From JAOPZW01 sp963806015 (GTDB taxonomy: Bacteria; Actinomycetota; Thermoleophilia; Solirubrobacterales; Solirubrobacteraceae): a stretch of 64,000 nucleotides of DNA. Shown one piece after another: positions 1-8,069 of this stretch (the stretch's first letter is position 1; each line of letters opens with the position of its first letter). Made by a program: the position numbers and the translations under genes. The DNA is taken from NCBI GenBank assembly GCA_963806015.1, contig CAWDWM010000002.1, positions 558,001 through 622,000 of the forward strand. Direction: 5' to 3'. The notes below the pieces were generated by a model. The model made no database searches, was not told the DNA's origin, and saw nothing but the letters and a program-made list of their open reading frames with translations.

Positions 1-272
1 GACGCCCACGGCAGCTCGAACACGGTGCCGGGGACCAGGAAGCGCGGCGGGTCGTCGCGGCGCACGTCCTCGCGGCGCAGCGCGGTGGCCACCATCGCGG
101 CATCCCACGGCTGGCCGCCGGTCTGGTTGGCCACGACGAGGGCAGGGCCCTCGGCCGGGACCTGGTCGGCGCCCTCGGCCTCGACGCGCCACCAGCGCGT
201 GTAGAGCGCGTCGAGCAGTGGTGCCAGCGTGCGCGCGAAGTCGGGATCGAAGCCCCAGTCGTCCTCGCTCAT
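1..272 (-). CDS. PlsC-like acyltransferase, N-terminal part (cut by window edge)
   Basis: Only the first 90 codons are in the window; the rest lies left of base 1. The protein begins MSEDDWGFDPDF and continues with WWRVEAEGADQVPAEGPALVVAN, then QTGGQPWD. This is the amino end of the lysophospholipid acyltransferase (PlsC/LPLAT) family as found in actinobacteria, which acylates lysophospholipids or related lipids at the inner membrane face. In most relatives the motif reads NHSGxxPxD with a catalytic His; here that His is Gln (codon CAG near 125-135). The ATG overlaps the stop of the upstream epimerase by four bases (ATGA), so the two are co-translated. The pairing resembles the mycobacterial galE2-acyltransferase pair (Rv0501-Rv0502). 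Whether the protein is catalytic is open. Confidence 0.75.
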   Translation of the reverse strand, partial: MSEDDWGFDPDFARTLAPLLDALYTRWWRVEAEGADQVPAEGPALVVANQTGGQPWDAAMVATALRREDVRRDDPPRFLVPGTVFELPWA

Positions 273-1222
273 GCGCCCACCGCCGCGCGCTCGAGCGCCT
301 CGAGCGTCGAGTGCGCGGGCCGGAAGCCCAGCTCGCGGCGCATGCGCGCGGTGTCGACGCCGCGCCCGTAACGCAGGTAGCGCCCGATCTCGTCGGGCAG
401 CGCGGGCTGCCGGGCCGCGCGGCGCGCCGTGCCGACCAGCGTCCCCCACAGCGGCGCGGCGATCGGCACCGCCGGGCGGCGGGTGTGGCGCAGTGCGCGC
501 GAGAGCGAGACCACGCCGTCGGCGGCGACGTTGACCGGGCCGCGCACCGGGTGCAGCACGGCTCGGCGCAGGGCGGCGACCGCGTCGTCGGCGTCCAGCA
601 GCTGCACGCGCGGGTCGAAGCCGAGCATGGTGGGGACGACCGGGGCGCGCAGCAGGCGGTTGACCGGCGTGTCGAGGCCGCGCCCGACGACCGGCTGCAG
701 GCGCAGCACGGTGCACGTGACCGCCGGGTGGCGGCGGGCGAAGGCACCGACGAGCCGTTCGAGCTCGCCGATGTCGCGCTGGAAGCGGGTGCGCAGGGGA
801 AAGCGGTCGGCGTCCTCCTCGGTGAAGAAGGCCGGCGCGCCCGCCTCGGAGCCGTAGATGGCGGCCGACCCGCGCACGACGATGGCGCGCAGGGTCGGCA
901 GCCCGTCGCAGACGGTCAGCAGCTGCAGCGTCCCGATGACGTTGACGTCGTGCAGCGACGCGCGCGGGCGGCCCGGCTCGGGGAACTGGACGATGTCGTT
1001 GTGGACCACCGTGTCGACCGCGGCGGCGCGCACCAGCGGCGGCAGCTCGGCGCTGCGCAGGTCGGCCGCGACGACGTCGATGCGCGCGGCCAGCCCGGGA
1101 TCGACCGGGCGCGTGTCGACCCCGACGACCCGCTCGACGTCCGCATCGCCGGCCAGCAGATGGGCGAGGCGGGTGCCGAAGGCGTTCGCCACGCCGGTGA
1201 TCAGGACGCGCCGCCCGGCCAC
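269..1222 (-). CDS. NAD-dependent epimerase/dehydratase family protein (extended SDR)
   Basis: A 317-residue protein with an N-terminal Rossmann fold. The dinucleotide loop is GRRVLITGVANAFG (residues 3-16), a variant of the TGxxGxxG motif. Later segments include VVGVDTRP (acidic residue that selects NAD(H)) and the strand VVRGSAAIYG. The usual catalytic YxxxK is not obvious. I chose the GTG at 1222 because the Rossmann strand starts right after it. It sits 13 bases after the coiled-coil gene stop and overlaps the acyltransferase start by four bases, so all three read as one operon. Substrate unknown; nucleotide-sugar or lipid-linked substrates are the usual guess for this family. Confidence 0.8.
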   Translation of the reverse strand: MAGRRVLITGVANAFGTRLAHLLAGDADVERVVGVDTRPVDPGLAARIDVVAADLRSAELPPLVRAAAVDTVVHNDIVQFPEPGRPRASLHDVNVIGTLQLLTVCDGLPTLRAIVVRGSAAIYGSEAGAPAFFTEEDADRFPLRTRFQRDIGELERLVGAFARRHPAVTCTVLRLQPVVGRGLDTPVNRLLRAPVVPTMLGFDPRVQLLDADDAVAALRRAVLHPVRGPVNVAADGVVSLSRALRHTRRPAVPIAAPLWGTLVGTARRAARQPALPDEIGRYLRYGRGVDTARMRRELGFRPAHSTLEALERAAVGA

Positions 1223-1235
1223 GCGAGCCCTGCGC

Positions 1236-1619
1236 TCAGGTCGAGGCGGCCGGCGGGCGCTTGGCCGGCGGGCGCTTGGCCGGCGTGGTCCGCCGGCGCG
1301 GTGCGGTGCGGGCCGCCTCGAGCTGCTCGACGCGCGCCTCGAGGGCCTGCACGCGCTCGCGCAAGGCCACGACCTCGTCCGCGGCGACGGGTCGCAGCTC
1401 CTCGAGCGTCTCGCGGAAGCGCCCTGCGGCGTGCACCAGCTCGTCGGCGAGCTGTTGCGCGCGCTCGCGCGTGAAGCCCGCCTGCCCAGCGGTCGCCTCG
1501 ATGGCCTGCGCCGCGGCCGCCCGCACCGCGTCGCCGCGACTCGGCGGCTTCTTCTCCGCCTTCGGGGCCTGCTTCTCCGCTGCCGGAGGCTTCTTCTTGC
1601 CGGTGTCCTTCTTGGCCAA
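1236..1619 (-). CDS. Lys/Ala-rich coiled-coil protein (phasin/PHA-granule-like)
   Basis: A 127-residue protein with a basic Lys/Pro/Ala-rich head (residues 1-30), a helical core with heptad pattern around residues 30-105 (for example EVVALRERVQALEARVEQLEAA) and a basic tail with a repeated PAKRPP motif. Similar architecture occurs in polyhydroxyalkanoate granule-associated and other coiled-coil proteins of actinobacteria; the assignment is only by layout. The start is TTG at 1619, nine bases after a TAGACT box, so the message is probably leaderless. A second protein of the same style is encoded at 2265-2711. Confidence 0.65.
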   Translation of the reverse strand: MAKKDTGKKKPPAAEKQAPKAEKKPPSRGDAVRAAAAQAIEATAGQAGFTRERAQQLADELVHAAGRFRETLEELRPVAADEVVALRERVQALEARVEQLEAARTAPRRRTTPAKRPPAKRPPAAST

Positions 1620-1628
1620 GGTGCGACG

Positions 1629-1638
1629 AGTCTATCCT
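1629..1638. promoter_or_regulatory. Overlapping divergent -10 boxes
   Basis: TAGACT on the minus strand (1629-1634) and TATCCT on the plus strand (1633-1638) overlap by two bases and sit 9 and 8 bases from the start codons of the coiled-coil and phosphorylase genes. Neither gene has a ribosome binding site, consistent with leaderless messages from mutually exclusive promoters. Confidence 0.55.
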
Positions 1639-1646
1639 CGCCCGCC

Positions 1647-2294
1647 GTGGCGCACCTGCACCCGACCGCCGAGCTGGCCGAGCGCGCGCTGCTCCCGGAC
1701 GACCCGGGCCAGGCGCTCGCCCTGACGCGCGTGCTCTTCGGCGAGACCCCGCGGATGTTCAACCATCACCGCGGGCTCTGGGGTTACACGGGCATCGCGC
1801 TCGACGGCGCTGCGCTGACGGTCCAGAGCACCGGCATCGGCGGGCCGAGCGCGGCGGTCGTCGTGGCCGAGCTGCACGCTCTCGGGCTGCGGCGGGCGGT
1901 GCGCATCGGCCGCGCCTGGGCGCTCGACGGGACGCTGCGCGCGGGCGAGCTCGTGGTGGCCACGGCGGTCGTCGCGGGCGACGGCGCCAGCCGCGCGCTC
2001 GGCGCGGGCGCGCGCGTGGAGCCCGACGCGACGCTCACCGCGGCGCTGCGCGGCGACCGGTCCGGTCCGATCGCGTCGGCCGACGTCGATCACGCCGATC
2101 CCGCGTGGGAGGCCCTGGCCTTCGACCTCGAGAGCGCCGCGGTGCTCGCCGCGGCCGCGCGGGCCGGCATCCCTGCGGCCTGCCTCGTGGCCATCGAGGG
2201 CGCGGTCGAGCCGGAGGACGTGGCCGAGCGCCTGGGCCGCGGCGCGCTGCCCGCGCTGGCGCCGTTACGCGCCGGTCGACGGCGCGCTGGTTGA
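1647..2294 (+). CDS. Nucleoside phosphorylase (PNP/UDP phosphorylase family)
   Basis: A 215-residue protein of the purine/uridine phosphorylase family (phosphorolysis of nucleosides to base and ribose-1-phosphate). Seen: WGYTGIAL, then VQSTGIGGPSAAVVV at about residues 62-76, the phosphate/ribose-binding signature, and FDLESAAVLAAA near residue 160, where the Glu-Ser-Ala-Ala element replaces the common EMEAA ribose-binding segment. It is slightly shorter than typical members (about 240). GTG start at 1647 lies 8 bases after the TATCCT box. The last 30 bases overlap the convergent coiled-coil gene. Base specificity cannot be read from the sequence. Confidence 0.85.
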   Translation: MAHLHPTAELAERALLPDDPGQALALTRVLFGETPRMFNHHRGLWGYTGIALDGAALTVQSTGIGGPSAAVVVAELHALGLRRAVRIGRAWALDGTLRAGELVVATAVVAGDGASRALGAGARVEPDATLTAALRGDRSGPIASADVDHADPAWEALAFDLESAAVLAAAARAGIPAACLVAIEGAVEPEDVAERLGRGALPALAPLRAGRRRAG

Positions 2295-2711
2295 CGGCTC
2301 AGGCGCGGCCGGCGGCGGGCTTGCCCGCGGCGCCCGGGGCTTGGCCGGCCTCGGCTTGGGCGTCGCCTTGCGCAGCTCGACGAGCTCCTTGGTGATCGCG
2401 TCGAGCGAGCCCTGGAGGGCCGCGAGGCGCTCATCGAGGCGGTCGACCCCGTCTTCGATGCCCTCCAGACGCTGGGAGACCGACCGCACGCGCCGCGTGA
2501 GACGCTCGATGTCTGACGCCGACGGGATGTTGAACGCGCCGAAGGCGACCTCCTGGGCCTGCGCGGCCTTCTCACGCGCCTCGAAGGCGCGCGCGATGGC
2601 GCCGTTGATGATCGGGTTCTCGAGCAGATCCTGGGCAAGCCTTCCGATGGCATCCTCGCCTTGTCGGGTGAGGCGCTCGCGCAGGCCGTCGCCGCCGGTC
2701 TCGTCGTCCAT
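2265..2711 (-). CDS. Coiled-coil protein with Pro/Ala-rich tail (phasin-like)
   Basis: 148 residues. The N-terminal half (GEDAIGRLAQDLLENPIING...) is helical and followed by a long heptad-repeat segment (residues 55-112, containing RLTRRVRSVSQRLEGIEDGV) and a low-complexity Lys/Pro/Ala tail. The layout resembles polyhydroxyalkanoate accumulation or granule proteins, but no diagnostic motif is present. A TAGCGT box at 2719-2724 leaves 7 bases to the ATG, so transcription is probably leaderless. It converges with, and overlaps by 30 bases, the nucleoside phosphorylase gene. Confidence 0.7.
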   Translation of the reverse strand: MDDETGGDGLRERLTRQGEDAIGRLAQDLLENPIINGAIARAFEAREKAAQAQEVAFGAFNIPSASDIERLTRRVRSVSQRLEGIEDGVDRLDERLAALQGSLDAITKELVELRKATPKPRPAKPRAPRASPPPAAPEPSTSAPSTGA

Positions 2712-3012
2712 GCGCCGAACGCTACCGTGTTGAGACTGGATCGAAGGCCCGTTCTGCCCTGAACTAATCCTCGACTAGAGGGTTAGCTAGGCCAAAGTCC
2801 GTTGCGATCCGGCGCAATTGCGCGCATGTTTCAGTCGATTCATGCGTCTAAGAGGTCAAGCGGCCGGGCAGTGTGGCCGATCACGGGGGCAGACCTACCG
2901 CTACTCACGTTCCCCTTTGCCTTCAAAGAACCCAGAAAACGTCCGACGCATGGCCAGAAAGCCCCGTGGTAGGGTCACGCCGCCTGGCGTCCCCAGGGCG
3001 TCTCGCCTACGC
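2712..3012 (+). other. 300-base upstream region of the wall hydrolase, with a stem-loop
   Basis: No gene seen. The region is more AT-rich than its surroundings and holds an inverted repeat, CTAATCCTC (2764-2772) and GAGGGTTAG (2778-2786), separated by five bases and with one G-U pair if transcribed. It could be an operator or the head of a structured leader for the hydrolase at 3013. I looked for the c-di-AMP (ydaO) riboswitch that controls similar hydrolases in other actinobacteria and could not find its conserved cores. Confidence 0.35.
2719..2724 (-). promoter_or_regulatory. -10 box (leaderless) of coiled-coil gene
   Basis: TAGCGT on the minus strand, 7 bases before the ATG at 2711; no ribosome binding site. 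Confidence 0.5.
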
Positions 3013-5589
3013 ATGCACAAGCGCAAGCTTCTCATCGGTCTGGCGACGGCAGGCCTACTTCTTGCCGGGTTCGGCGCCGCGACGATGCCGGCGTCGGCTG
3101 AGCAGCGGACGCTGCTGGTCACCCTCCTCGGCGGTGCGCAGGTCACGGTGACGGTGGACGTGCCGCCCGGTACGCCCACCGACCAGATCCAGATCCCCGG
3201 CGTCAGCGCGCCGATCGTCAGCGTCCAGGACGTGACGCCCGCGGCGCCCGCGCCCGCGGCGCCCGCGCCCGCGCCGGAACCCGCGCCCACGCCCGTGCAG
3301 CCCCCGGCTTCGGTGCAGGTCGATCCCAACGGCGGCCAGAGCAAGCCGGCGCCGACGGGCTCCTCCTCCGCTTCCGGCAGCGGCCAGCAGCCGGCCGGCT
3401 CGCCCAACACTCCGACCCAGGAGCCGCAGGCCGGCCTGCAGTCCGCACAGCAGACCACGGGCAAGGTCGCCAAGGCTCAAGCTCCGGTTGATGCTGCCAA
3501 GAAGGCCAAGGACGACGCGGCGAAGAAGGCCAAGGACGCCGCCGACAAGGCGCTCCAGGATGCCGGCCTGCGTCAGCCCGACGGGCAGCCGACGCTCGGC
3601 AACCCGACGCTCTCCGAGGCGCTCCCCGGGCCCGCGCCGATCGGCGTGCCCAACTTCTTCATCGACAAGTTCCGGATCCCGCCCTTCCTGCTGCCGATCT
3701 ACCAGGCCGCCGGCATCGAGTATGGCGTGCGCTGGGAGATCCTGGCCGCGATCAACGAGATCGAGACCGACTACGGGCGCAACCTCAACGTCTCCACCGC
3801 AGGCGCCGTGGGCTGGATGCAGTTCATGCCCTCCACGTGGAAGCGCTACGGCGTCGACGCCAACCACGACGGCCGCAAGGATCCCTTCAACCCGGTCGAC
3901 GCGATCTTCGCCGCCGCGCGCTACCTGAAGGCCGCCCGCGCCGACCAGGACGTCCGCGGCGCCGTCTTCGCCTACAACCACGCCAACTGGTACGTCGACT
4001 CCGTGCTCATGCGCGCGCGTCTGATCGGCGGCCTGCCCGCCGACCTCGTCGGCTCGCTCACGGGCCTCACGCAGGGGCACTTCCCCGTGCACGCCAAGGC
4101 CCGCTACGCCGACGACATCAGCGACTCGGCCCTGGCCAAGAAGCGGGATAAGACCCACCCACCCGGCAACGCCGCCCTCCCCGTCACCTCGTCGAGCACC
4201 CGCAAGGGGATCAACGTCTTCGCCGACGCCGGCTCGCCGGTGATCGCGGTGCAGGACGGCAAGATCGTGAAGATGGGCCGCACCGATCGCCTGGGCAAGT
4301 TCATCCAGCTGCGCGACGTGTACGGCAACACGTACACCTACGGGCACCTGAAGAAGCTCTCGCTCGCCTACCCCGTGCCCAAGGAGAAGACGGTCTCCGA
4401 CGCGCAGGTCAAGAAGGAACTGCACCTCACGGCGCCCAAGAAGGACCCCAAGCCGACCGCTCCGGCCAGCGCCGGCACGCAGGTCAAGCCGAAGGCGCCC
4501 GCCGCCGCGCCGGCCGCCGCCTCCCCGGCCGCCGGGGCCGCGTCCGCCGGCGGGCTCGGCACCGGGTCCGCCGAGGTCCGCAAGGAGCGCCTGTTCGCCA
4601 ACCCCAACCGCCCGGCCGCCTACGGCGCCGGCGGCGAGGAGCAGCTGCTCAACGCGGGCAGCGTCATCCCGGGCTACACGACCTTCAAGTCCTACTTCAC
4701 CGGCGTCTACGGCCTCAAGCGCTCCGACGTGGTGCTCAAGAAGCTCAAGCCCGGCAGCAAGGTCATCGCCGGCACCATCCTCGGGCGCATCGGGCGCACC
4801 GAGCAGAAGATGGCGCCGCACATGCTCTTCGAGGTTCGCCCGGCCGGCCGCGGCGCACCGCGCATCGATCCCAAGCCGATCCTCGACGGCTGGAAGCTGC
4901 TCGAGTCGACGGCGATCTACCGCGCCGCCGGCAAGAACCCCTTCTGGGGCCCGGACTCCAAGAACCCCTCGATCGGCCAGATCCTGCTGATGAGCAAGGA
5001 GGCGCTGCAGCACCGCGTCCTGACCGATCCGGCCATCGACATCTACGACTGCGGCCGCCGCGACATCAAGGCCGGCGACATCGACCGGCGCGTGCTCGCG
5101 ACGCTCGAGTTCCTCTCGGCCAGCGGCCTGAAGCCGACGGTCACCGCGCTGCATTGCGGCCACAGCTACCTGACCACCTCGGGCAACGTCTCCGAGCACT
5201 CGTCGGGCAGCGCCGTCGACATCGCCAAGATCAACGGGATCCCGATCCTCGGCCATCAGGGCCCGGGCTCGATCACCGACATCACGATCCGCCGGCTGCT
5301 CACGCTGCAGGGCACGATGAAGCCCCACCAGATCATCTCGCTGATGACCTTCGACGGCGCCGACAACACGCTCTCGCTGCCCGACCACAACGACCACATC
5401 CACGTCGGCTTCCAGCCGCTCTACGGCTCCAAGGTCGGCCATCAGCTGAACTCGGCGCTCAAGCCGAGCCAGTGGGTCAAGCTCATCGACCGGCTGGGCA
5501 AGATCGACAACCCGACCGTGCCGATCAAGCCGTCGAAGTACTCGATCAAGGTTCCGAAGCGGGCCAGCAAGGCCCACGTCGGCGAGTAG
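3013..5589 (+). CDS. Secreted three-module cell-wall hydrolase (lytic transglycosylase, LytM/M23-like, M15-like)
   Basis: 858 residues. A signal peptide (MHKRKLLIGLATAGLLLAGFGA...ASA) is followed by a Pro/Ala- and Lys-rich spacer with heptad-like AKKAKDDA repeats (to about 200). Residues 211-330 form an SLT-type transglycosylase with the ETDYG catalytic Glu near 251 and GWMQFMPSTW. Residues 395-450 and 577-625 are two halves of an M23 (LytM) fold separated by about 125 residues of low-complexity linker. The zinc ligands look degenerate: RKGIN replaces HxGxD and HMLFE (603-607) replaces HxHFE, while GHL (His445) is kept. Residues 690-815 are a D-Ala-D-Ala carboxypeptidase-like M15 module with SEHSSGSAVD (His729, Asp736) and DHIH (795-797). 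I chose the ATG at 3013 because the signal peptide starts there; upstream in-frame starts exist. Confidence 0.9.
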   Translation: MHKRKLLIGLATAGLLLAGFGAATMPASAEQRTLLVTLLGGAQVTVTVDVPPGTPTDQIQIPGVSAPIVSVQDVTPAAPAPAAPAPAPEPAPTPVQPPASVQVDPNGGQSKPAPTGSSSASGSGQQPAGSPNTPTQEPQAGLQSAQQTTGKVAKAQAPVDAAKKAKDDAAKKAKDAADKALQDAGLRQPDGQPTLGNPTLSEALPGPAPIGVPNFFIDKFRIPPFLLPIYQAAGIEYGVRWEILAAINEIETDYGRNLNVSTAGAVGWMQFMPSTWKRYGVDANHDGRKDPFNPVDAIFAAARYLKAARADQDVRGAVFAYNHANWYVDSVLMRARLIGGLPADLVGSLTGLTQGHFPVHAKARYADDISDSALAKKRDKTHPPGNAALPVTSSSTRKGINVFADAGSPVIAVQDGKIVKMGRTDRLGKFIQLRDVYGNTYTYGHLKKLSLAYPVPKEKTVSDAQVKKELHLTAPKKDPKPTAPASAGTQVKPKAPAAAPAAASPAAGAASAGGLGTGSAEVRKERLFANPNRPAAYGAGGEEQLLNAGSVIPGYTTFKSYFTGVYGLKRSDVVLKKLKPGSKVIAGTILGRIGRTEQKMAPHMLFEVRPAGRGAPRIDPKPILDGWKLLESTAIYRAAGKNPFWGPDSKNPSIGQILLMSKEALQHRVLTDPAIDIYDCGRRDIKAGDIDRRVLATLEFLSASGLKPTVTALHCGHSYLTTSGNVSEHSSGSAVDIAKINGIPILGHQGPGSITDITIRRLLTLQGTMKPHQIISLMTFDGADNTLSLPDHNDHIHVGFQPLYGSKVGHQLNSALKPSQWVKLIDRLGKIDNPTVPIKPSKYSIKVPKRASKAHVGE

Positions 5590-5590
5590 C

Positions 5591-6421
5591 CTGTTCGGCT
5601 TCGTCCAGCTCGAGTTCCCCTGGGCCCTGGGCCCGCCCGACGGCCGTTACGTGCTGCGCGGGCACGCCGGTGAGATCGAGCACGTGGTGGTGGTCTCCAC
5701 GCTGGGCGCGCCCGAACGCCGGTGGCTGCGCGGCCGCCGTCCGCGACCCGCCTCCCCCGCCCCGGCGCCGGTCACCATCGGGCGGGTCACCCTGGTCACC
5801 GCGCAGCCCTTCGCCGACCAGGCCGCGGCCGAGCGCTGGCTGCGCGCGGCCGGCGAGGCCGAGGCCGAGGCGGCGGTGGCCACCCTGAACCGCGTGCTGC
5901 ACATGCAGCGCGCCGCCACCGCCGATCCGCACGTGCGCGAGGTGCGCCGCGAGCAGGCGCTCGTCGTGCGCGCGGGCTTCGGCGAGGGCGACCAGGTGGC
6001 CGACGGGCGCTGGGTCAGGGCGCTCGAGCTCCCGTTCGTCGCGCCCCGCACGCGCCGCGAGGCCGCGCTGCGTCCCCAGGAGCGCCTCGGCGCGCTGCTC
6101 GGGGGCCGCGACGCCGTCCTGGCCTGCGAGGAGCTCGCGCTGCGCGCGCGCCAGGACGTCGACGCCGGACGCCGCCGCGAGGCCGCCCTGCAGCTCGACG
6201 CGGCCCTCACGGCCGGGCTGGCCGAGCTCGAGCCGTGGTCCTCGCGCGGCGACCTGGCCGAGCGCCTGGCCGAGCTGCGCGACCTCCAGGGGTCCGTCCA
6301 GGCCGCCGCGCTGGCCGCGCTGCAGGGCGGCGTCGAGGACGAGGACGACGCTGCGGTCAGGCACGGCCTGCAGCGTCTCGAAGCCGCGCTGCGGGCCCGC
6401 ACGGCGCTCGGGTTCGACTGA
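5591..6421 (+). CDS. Uncharacterised protein, 276 aa
   Basis: I do not recognise the family. The reading begins LFGFVQLEFPWALGPPDGRY, which looks like a genuine amino end, directly after the hydrolase stop; the only start there is CTG at 5591, while the first conventional start (GTG 5651) would remove this segment. The middle is a mixed alpha/beta stretch (HVVVVSTLGAPERR, RVTLVTAQPF) and the C-terminal half is Ala/Arg/Glu-rich helix, probably a helical bundle. No signal peptide, no membrane segment. The one-base spacing to the hydrolase stop implies cotranscription. The start assignment is uncertain. Confidence 0.6.
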   Translation: MFGFVQLEFPWALGPPDGRYVLRGHAGEIEHVVVVSTLGAPERRWLRGRRPRPASPAPAPVTIGRVTLVTAQPFADQAAAERWLRAAGEAEAEAAVATLNRVLHMQRAATADPHVREVRREQALVVRAGFGEGDQVADGRWVRALELPFVAPRTRREAALRPQERLGALLGGRDAVLACEELALRARQDVDAGRRREAALQLDAALTAGLAELEPWSSRGDLAERLAELRDLQGSVQAAALAALQGGVEDEDDAAVRHGLQRLEAALRARTALGFD

Positions 6422-6527
6422 CCGTCCATCCGCAGGCGGTCGTTAAGGCCGTTCGGGCGGGTGTGCGCCGCCGGTCACCGGCGTAGGCTCTCCGGCCGCC
6501 GGACATCGAGGGATGAGGAGGGATCGG

Positions 6528-8069
6528 ATGGACCAGGCACCCCCGCGTGAGGTCGAGGAGACGACCGAACTCGCGGTGCAGGAGAAGAGCAAGCTCGTCA
6601 AGTCGCTGAGCCGCCTCGACATGGTGGGCTTCACCGTGTGCGCGTTCGTCGGGCTGGACACGCTGGGCACGGTGGCCTCCAATGGCGGCCAGGGCTTCAC
6701 GTGGCTGATCGTCCTGGCGCTCGTGTTCGTGCTGCCCTACGCCCTGCTGATGGCGGAGGTCGGCAGCGCCTTCACGCAGGAGGGCGGCCCCTACGAGTGG
6801 TCGAAGATGGCCTTCGGGCGCCTGCAGGGCGCCATCGCGGCGGTCCTCTACTGGGTCACCAACCCGCTCTGGGTCGGCGGCTCGCTGGCCTTCATCGCCA
6901 CCGAGGCGTGGAACGACAACATCTTCAAGATCCACTCCGGCTCGGCCGGCGACTACGTCTTCAAGTTCCTCTTCATCTGGCTGTCGATCGGCGTCGCCAT
7001 CGTCTCGCTCAAGCGCGGCAAGTGGATCCCCAACGTCGGCGCGATCATGCGCATCGTCGTCCTGGGCCTGTTCACCATCACCACGATCATCTACGCGTTC
7101 GAGCACGGCGTGGCGGGCTTCCCGGCCAGCGACCTCAAGCCGACCGGCGCCATCTTCCTCGCGCTCGTCCCGCTGCTGCTCTTCAACTACGTCGGCTTCG
7201 AGCTGCAGAACGGTGCCGCCGAGGAGATGAACGACCCGCAGAAGGACGTGCCGCTGTCGATCCTGCGCAGCGGCGTCGCGGGCGTGCTGCTCTACTCGAT
7301 CCCGGTGTTCGCGATCCTGCTCGTCCTGCCGGCGGAGAAGGTCACGGGGATCGGCGGCTTCCTCGACGCCGTCACCGAGACCTTCACCGTCTACGGCGGC
7401 GCGCAGAGCTTCCTGCTGGGCGTGATGACCGTGTGCTTCGTCGTCACTCTGCTGACCTCCGGCGCCGTGTGGATGATCGGCTCGGACCGGATCCTGGCCG
7501 TGGCGGCCTACGACGGCGCCTTCCCGGGCTTCTTCGGCGTGTTCAACCGCACCTTCGGCACCCCGGTCCGCGTCAACACGATGTCGGGGATCTTCGCCAC
7601 CATCTTCATGGTCGTCGCCGTGGCCAGCTTCCACGGCGGGGCCGACGCCAAGTTCGTCGTGGTGCTGACGATCGCCATCTCGACGACCCTGATCTCCTAC
7701 CTGTGGATCTTCCCGGCGGCGCTGAAGCTGCGCTACTCCCACCCGCACGTGCGCCGGCCGTACAGCATCCCTGGTGGGTTGACCGGGATGTGGATCGCCG
7801 CGGTGCTGACCACGTTCTGGACCGCGCTGGGCAGCTTCGTGGCGGTCTTCCCGGGGACGCTCGAGGGCATCTTCGGGCTCGACTACAACTTCAAGGAGAC
7901 GTGGGGCGTGAGCCACGCGACCTACGAGGCGCTGACGCTGGGCACGCTGGCGGTCATCCTCGTCATCGCGCTCATCGGCTACGCGATGGGCCGGTCCGTG
8001 CGCGAGCGCGTGGCGGTGCTGCCGCTCGAGGCCGACGTCCCCGCGCCGAGTCCGGCAGCGATCACCTAG
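6528..8069 (+). CDS. APC-superfamily amino acid/amine permease
   Basis: 513 residues with about 12 membrane spans. The first span carries DMVGFTVCAFVGLDTLG, the unwound TM1 segment typical of the amino acid-polyamine-organocation superfamily, and EGGPYEWSKMAFG follows TM2. NYVGFELQNGAAEEMNDPQKDVP is the conserved TM6-7 loop seen in glutamate/GABA antiporter-like and related permeases. It imports or exchanges an amino acid or amine; the substrate cannot be named. The ATG at 6528 is preceded by a strong AGGAGG (6516-6521), making it a better start than the ATG at 6513, which lies in that site. A TAGGCT box at 6484-6489 is a candidate -10. It ends 4 bases into the convergent sirtuin gene. Confidence 0.9.
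   Translation: MDQAPPREVEETTELAVQEKSKLVKSLSRLDMVGFTVCAFVGLDTLGTVASNGGQGFTWLIVLALVFVLPYALLMAEVGSAFTQEGGPYEWSKMAFGRLQGAIAAVLYWVTNPLWVGGSLAFIATEAWNDNIFKIHSGSAGDYVFKFLFIWLSIGVAIVSLKRGKWIPNVGAIMRIVVLGLFTITTIIYAFEHGVAGFPASDLKPTGAIFLALVPLLLFNYVGFELQNGAAEEMNDPQKDVPLSILRSGVAGVLLYSIPVFAILLVLPAEKVTGIGGFLDAVTETFTVYGGAQSFLLGVMTVCFVVTLLTSGAVWMIGSDRILAVAAYDGAFPGFFGVFNRTFGTPVRVNTMSGIFATIFMVVAVASFHGGADAKFVVVLTIAISTTLISYLWIFPAALKLRYSHPHVRRPYSIPGGLTGMWIAAVLTTFWTALGSFVAVFPGTLEGIFGLDYNFKETWGVSHATYEALTLGTLAVILVIALIGYAMGRSVRERVAVLPLEADVPAPSPAAIT

Noticed and set aside
218..1474. Large open frames on the strand opposite the epimerase and similar Arg/Ala/Pro-rich frames throughout
   Set aside because: In very GC-rich DNA the antisense of real genes stays open. 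These frames show Arg/Gly/Pro-rich composition, no domain and no conserved start.
2712..3012. c-di-AMP (ydaO/yuaA) riboswitch upstream of the wall hydrolase
   Set aside because: The gene type fits, but I could not find the conserved GGGGGACCC, GGGTGAATC and CAGCTAACC cores; only a short stem-loop is visible.
5154..5888. Frame overlapping the end of the hydrolase gene
   Set aside because: It is a shifted reading of the M15 module; the M15 motifs are intact in the hydrolase frame.
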